A stretch of 64,000 bases of DNA from Macrosoma leucophasiata (Eukaryota > Arthropoda > Insecta > Lepidoptera > Hedylidae), in NCBI GenBank assembly GCA_036365455.1, contig JAWQUS010000023.1, positions 4,898,001 through 4,962,000 on the forward strand. Direction: 5' to 3'. Below, in pieces: positions 37,101 to 43,100 of the stretch. The notes beneath the pieces are model-generated. The model made no database searches, was not told where the DNA came from, and was given only the letters and a program-made list of their open reading frames with translations. The stretch's first letter is position 1. Every line of letters begins with the position of its first letter. The position numbers were made by a program, and so were the translations under genes.

Positions 37101-40100
37101 ATAAATAATTACAGCACTCACATGCAGCTGTGTTTTTAGTTAAATTTTAATGCAGTTGAAATTATAAGTTTACTCTGGCTTGTCCGACTTGCTTGCGCAA
37201 ACAAAATATGCATATTTTAGACGTTGGTAATTTTAACTTTACTTTAATAACTACGTATTCAAATATTTATTTGGTCAATAATGAGGCATATTAAGCGTAG
37301 CATTCATAACATGTTGTGTTTCATAACATGTGCAGGAAAGAGCATGAAAGTAAGTTAAACGCGGTCGAGATGAGATCTTTGCGCAAGATCTGCGGTGTAT
37401 CACTCACCGATCGCGTTCGTAATGAAGATGTAAGAAAGAGACTTTGTGTGAATGATAGTATCGGTGTAAAAATGAAAAAAGGCATGCTCCGATGGTTCGG
37501 GCATATAGAAAGAATGTCGAATGAGCGAATGACTAAACAGATATACAATGCGAATGTGGATGGTTGCAGAGGCCCAGGAAGACCAAGACTGACCTATCAT
37601 GACCAAATAGGTCGAGTTCTGTCTGATGGTGGGGTCAAAAATCTTAGGAATCGGCGTGCATGTATGAAGAGAATGATGAAGGTAGACGAGGCACGAGAGG
37701 TTTGTCATATCTGGCGCTCTACACTCTCTGCCTACCCCGTTAGGGACCTGGCGTGAAGATACATACATACATAACATGTTTTAAAACCTAAACGCAGTAT
37801 TTTGGAACTATATAGGTACTAGCGGCCCGACCGATATTATTTGGCCCCGTAATTTCCGGCACAGGCATAACACCTTAGGCCTCAGGAGTGGTAACGCATC
37901 TGCATTTTGACCTTGGTCTTAGTGAGGGTGTCTATAGGCTGCAGTCATCACTTAACATCAATGTAAACTGCATGCTTGTTTGCCATTTTCATGATATTAA
38001 AAATAAATGTATTACTAGCTGTTGCCCTCGGCTTCGCCCGCGTGAATGTCGTTTTATAAATAACTAAGTAGCCTATGTTATTTTTCCAAGTCAGCTCTAT
38101 CTCTGTACCAAATTTCATTAAAATCGGTTCAGTCGTTTGGACATGAAAAGGTAACAGACAGACAGAGTTACTTTCGCATTTATAATATTAGTAGGGGTAG
38201 TAGGGATTAGTAGGGAAGTAGGGATTGTTTATTAAACACCGTTCCATTTGTTTTTCTTTTTATGATTTCCCTAAAAACACTTGAAATCCTTCCCCAGGTC
38301 GAAAGTCCGGGTGGGAGGTGACGGGCGGTGCGGCCGGCATCCCACCCACCGGACGCAGCCGCGTGCGGGATTCGCGCTCGCTGCTCATCGCGATGCACGA
38401 GTACACCAGCATCACCGACGAGCTGGAGACAGTCTACGGCCTGTTCTCACCGCCTCATACGCCGAGGTCAGTGGGTATACAACCGTAGTGCGTATAACTT
38501 TTAACACACTTGCGTTTCACATTCATCACACACATTTTAAAACCGGGTCGTTACGCGATACTGTTTTAGATAAAAGATATACTCTTTTACCTTTATACCA
38601 TAGTGCATATACCATCGTAACCGCGACTCTCACTGGTTGTTCATCGCGATGCACAAGTAAACCAGTATCACCGACGAGCTGGAGACAGTCTACGGCCTGT
38701 TCTCACCGCCGATTACGCAAAGGTCAGTTGTTTAACAACTGTAACCGCGACTCCCACTCGCTGCTGATCGCGATGCACGGGTATACCAGCATCACCGACG
38801 AACGGGAGACAATCTACAGCCTGTTCTCACCACGGATTACGCCGAGGTCAGTTGTCATACAACCGTAACCGTGACTCCCACTCGCTGCTGATCGCGATGC
38901 ACTAGTACGAGTACACCAGCATCACCATCGAACTAGAGACGGTCTATCGTCTGTTCTCACCGCCGTACATGCCGAGGTCAGAAGTTATACAACCGTAACC
39001 ACCAGCCGGATCTCCGCCCGCTGCTGATCCCGATTCACGAGTGCTGGTGTGGTGCAGAGCGAACAAACACGTAAGTGGTATTATGTAGTCTAAAAACTTA
39101 AACATATAAACCAGAGATTTCAATGTATATGAGATAGAACAATTTAAATCGAAAAATCAAATTTAGCTGATTTTTAAATATTGATGGTGTAAAAAAGGAG
39201 CGAGAAGGTAAAATACAACGTGTAGATTTTATATTATATTCACATTTTTCTTTCCATATGGATGACATAATCCGAGAGAGACATTCCAGATCTTTTCGCC
39301 CATCCCTTTGTTATTTGCGGAATCCCTTCCCGCGTTACATTATATTGTCATCTTCAAAGTTCAAGGCTCACATTTTGTAAGAACGATTCTACTATTACCA
39401 CCTATCAGCTCTGGCTTAATAGTCAATTAAAATGATATACGGTCTTCACGGCCCATAGATATCTATATAAAGACTACGCGGGTAACATATTACCATCTTA
39501 ATACTAACGATAACCCCCATGATACTGCGAATTTCGCCCAACGATACGGAATATTTCATGAAGGGTTACCCGAGGGTTACCTTATTTCAAATTCGATCCT
39601 CTGTGTTTCTGCTTGGCATATTTTTATCGTTTGCTTATAAGGTATCAGTTAACGTTATTTGACTTTCATTTTCGATATTTCTACAGAGGATAAAATGTTA
39701 TTCGTGATGTTAAAATACATCTCGTAAAAGTAAAGCATGCATTTATTGACCTTCGCGAATAGTTTGTTACAGCGTATGTTGTTTTTAAAATTTCCTTCAG
39801 TATTTGCCGGTGTATGTTTAAATTTGCTATGAAAATATTTTATCTTTTCTGCATAAAACGTTGCTTTTTAATAAAATTGTTAGAAAAAAATGTTACGCTT
39901 AGGTTGGGTACAGCGTTACAGCAATATTTAAAATCTTTTATCCCAAATACCTACTTCTGGATGCACGTACCTTACTCAGTGATAGCCTTCTCTTTTTTCA
40001 TTTTAATTTAGAAAAGGATTCATTCTTAATTAAGAGTTTAAGAGAGTATTGATAAATCATCAATACGAACTCCATGATAAGTGATTGTCTACTGGCAGTC

Positions 40101-43100
40101 CACCTCTTGCAGGCTGCTGCCTACAAGAGGTGGTATTGGAGTGGTGCTTCTCTATAATATAAATCTCATCAACATTTGTTCTACGACTTTTTACAAATCT
40201 TGATAAATAATTAAAAAAAAATCAACAGAAAATGATTTCAAGAGTTCAATAGAGCAGTGCCGCCGCTGCGTCATCCCACAACAGCGCCCAGGGGTGCGAC
40301 CACCTATCGACATTGCTATTGTCGTTGTCATTGCTGTCAAATGTTCATGTCGATTTGTAGCTCCTTTAAAAGCAGTAGTGATAATCTGATCGTTTTTCTT
40401 GCTTTCGTAGGTGAGAAACAAGCGACAGTGGTAGATTATTTCTATTTATTGTTATTTAGTTAAAACAAAAATCGACATGAAAATTTGACAGCAATGACAA
40501 CGACAATATCAATGTCGATAGGCGGTCGCACCCCAGCGCTGCACGTGGCGATGTTTTGCCTAGGCAAAGGTGTGTGGCATACCTACCTACGCTTAGAGTA
40601 AATGCCAGTACTGAAGGCAAAATAAAAGTTTTTAATGTCGAACATCAAATGTTCTTGGGATTGACGTAGAGAGACTGCCTGCAAGATATGCGTTAATTTA
40701 AATCAACCCTGTATACCATTTCTAAGCGCCTACCCACCCTACCCGATTTTGCATCCAGCAGGACACCAATAGCCAACCGGCTCCTGTCGCCAGCGAGAGC
40801 TACTTCACCGTCCATCCGAAGGCGCCACGCCAGCGAAATGTCCAACCCTGAGTTCGCGCTGTTCATGGAGAAGGAACACCTTCGAGGCGCTGAAGAGGAC
40901 GACTATATCATCATGGAGAACCTGATACAGCGCCGGTGAGTACTATCTTGGTACTGCGTCACACCAGCTGGCTTTTATGTATCACTATCAACGATGTTGT
41001 AATTATTGATACAGTGCTCAACAATAAATATTGCTCATCGAGCCTAGGAAGGAGACTTCGGCTTATTTCGGTTCTGTAGAGCGTTATCTCTTTCGCACCG
41101 TACCTATTTGACGTTTGTCGACCATTTTGATCAAGTTTTGACCAATACCGGACTGTCAGTGTTTACGTAGGCAGTGTGCATCAGAGATAACGGTCTTAAG
41201 CTCAAAGCAATTGTAGCATCTGAAAGCCGTATTCTTCCCAGTAGCCGGCAAAAAATATTACAAATCCAGCCTACAAAAGAGATAATCGGTTAGTTTCCGA
41301 CTTCGTAGAGTAACTGATAGTCATAACTTGATCAAAATGGTCGAGAAACATAGTATGTTCTAAGGTTTTCGCGAGCTGTGTAGCTCGCTGTGTATTTCTA
41401 TGAGTGTTCATAGAAATAAAACTAGTTTTCGGATTTATCTCGCGTATATTAAACGAAAATGATTATTTTAAATCGATCCCGACGTTTCGGTCGCTTTTCA
41501 GCTTTCGTGGTCTCGGGCAGACTAAAGCCAGAGAATTTGAAATAATACTACGTATAGAATGGACACTTCGACGTCCCGCCCGATTTGCCCGCATCACTCA
41601 ACCCCTTCCCCTCTTATGGGCGACGGTTGGTATTTTGTACGTGCTACGCACACAGGTGCGCGAGTCACTGATTGATGTCTGTGTTATAGAAACCAAATTA
41701 AGCGTTTGTATGGAATTTCGGGGGAGTGTCCGCGGTATGCTAAAGCTACGCAAGACGTTTGCGAAATAGATGATGGTAGCTGTACATAATAATTTTTCAA
41801 ACTGCTGTCTGTCAAATGTCACCTCAGTCGGCCCGAGACCACGGTAGCTGAAAAGCGACTGAAACGTCGGGTTCGATTTTAAATAATCATTTTAGTTTAA
41901 TATAGGCGAGATAAATCCGAAAACTAGTTTTATTTCAATGATTGTAGTTCGCGAAAACCTTAGAAAATACTACGTTTGTCGACCATTTTGATGGGGACAC
42001 TATGGGGATATATGCGAGATAAATCCGAAAACTAGTTTTATTTCAACGGTCGACAAACGTCACATAGGTAGAGGAGATAACGCTTTACAGACCGAAAACA
42101 AGCCGAAGTCTTTTTCCTAAGGTCAATATGCAATTATTCTTTTTGGATACTTTATGTAAGTTGTCATGTTGACAGCAATTTGATAAATCATTTGTAGTAA
42201 TTACGTTGCGTTTAACGTAACGCGATAATTACCATCCTTTTAGGAAAACAAACTTAACTGTACAGTGCTCATTATAACAGTGACAATGCGCCGTCTGGGT
42301 CTACGGATTATATAGAGCTTTAGTTTTGTTTCGTACTATCTACTCGTTAAATAAATCAGTGCGCGGTAGTAAATGTGAATTAAACGTATCTTCCTTATAA
42401 TACAATTGACTTTATTAATAGGTAGATAACGCACGGAAGATGTGTCAGGACCTGGCGTAAAGATACATACATACTTACTTTATTAATTCTTAGTCTATCA
42501 AAAGGAAATCGATAGATCTAAATACATGTTAGGAAAGTGCATTAGTGAAAGTGCTTAAATTTCCATAAATTTACACAACTGCCTAGCTATAGAACTTCAT
42601 CGCAGCAGCGATGCGCGCGATCAAACCTCGGGGCTCTCCTCCTGCCCGTGCGTATCAGCCCTCGACTAGGCGAGGGCGTAGTAATAAAAAATTGGTTGAA
42701 GCCGTACACGCTAAGACTCACCGGGGGAGGGAACTCAACTGCCTAAAAGAGACCCCTGCGGGTCCGATCCTCGGCTGAGGGCGTTGTGGGAAGACACATG
42801 AGACATATGATAAGGGGGTGCAACTTTCGCTCTAGAAATTGGTTAGTGGTGATTACCACGTATTCCGGTTGGAATAAAGACCACGCGGGTCGTGCTAGGG
42901 TCGGGGCTGGGGGCGAGCACGATGCAGAACTCGGTGGCGCGTTCTTCGAGTGTTATTGGAGTATTGTATGTAATCATTAATCGCGACTATGGCCAACATG
43001 GTCAGAAGATCCTGGCTTTGTATTGCAAGATCATAACATGCCATTCTTCCATTATCTTTTGTTCTCGAAACGCTTAATATTGAACATTAAACAAATCCAG

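Noticed and set aside
38747..38846. Fully functional alternative exon 16
   Set aside because: The frame is open and the donor is kept, but there is no convincing upstream acceptor; listed only as a decayed copy worth checking.
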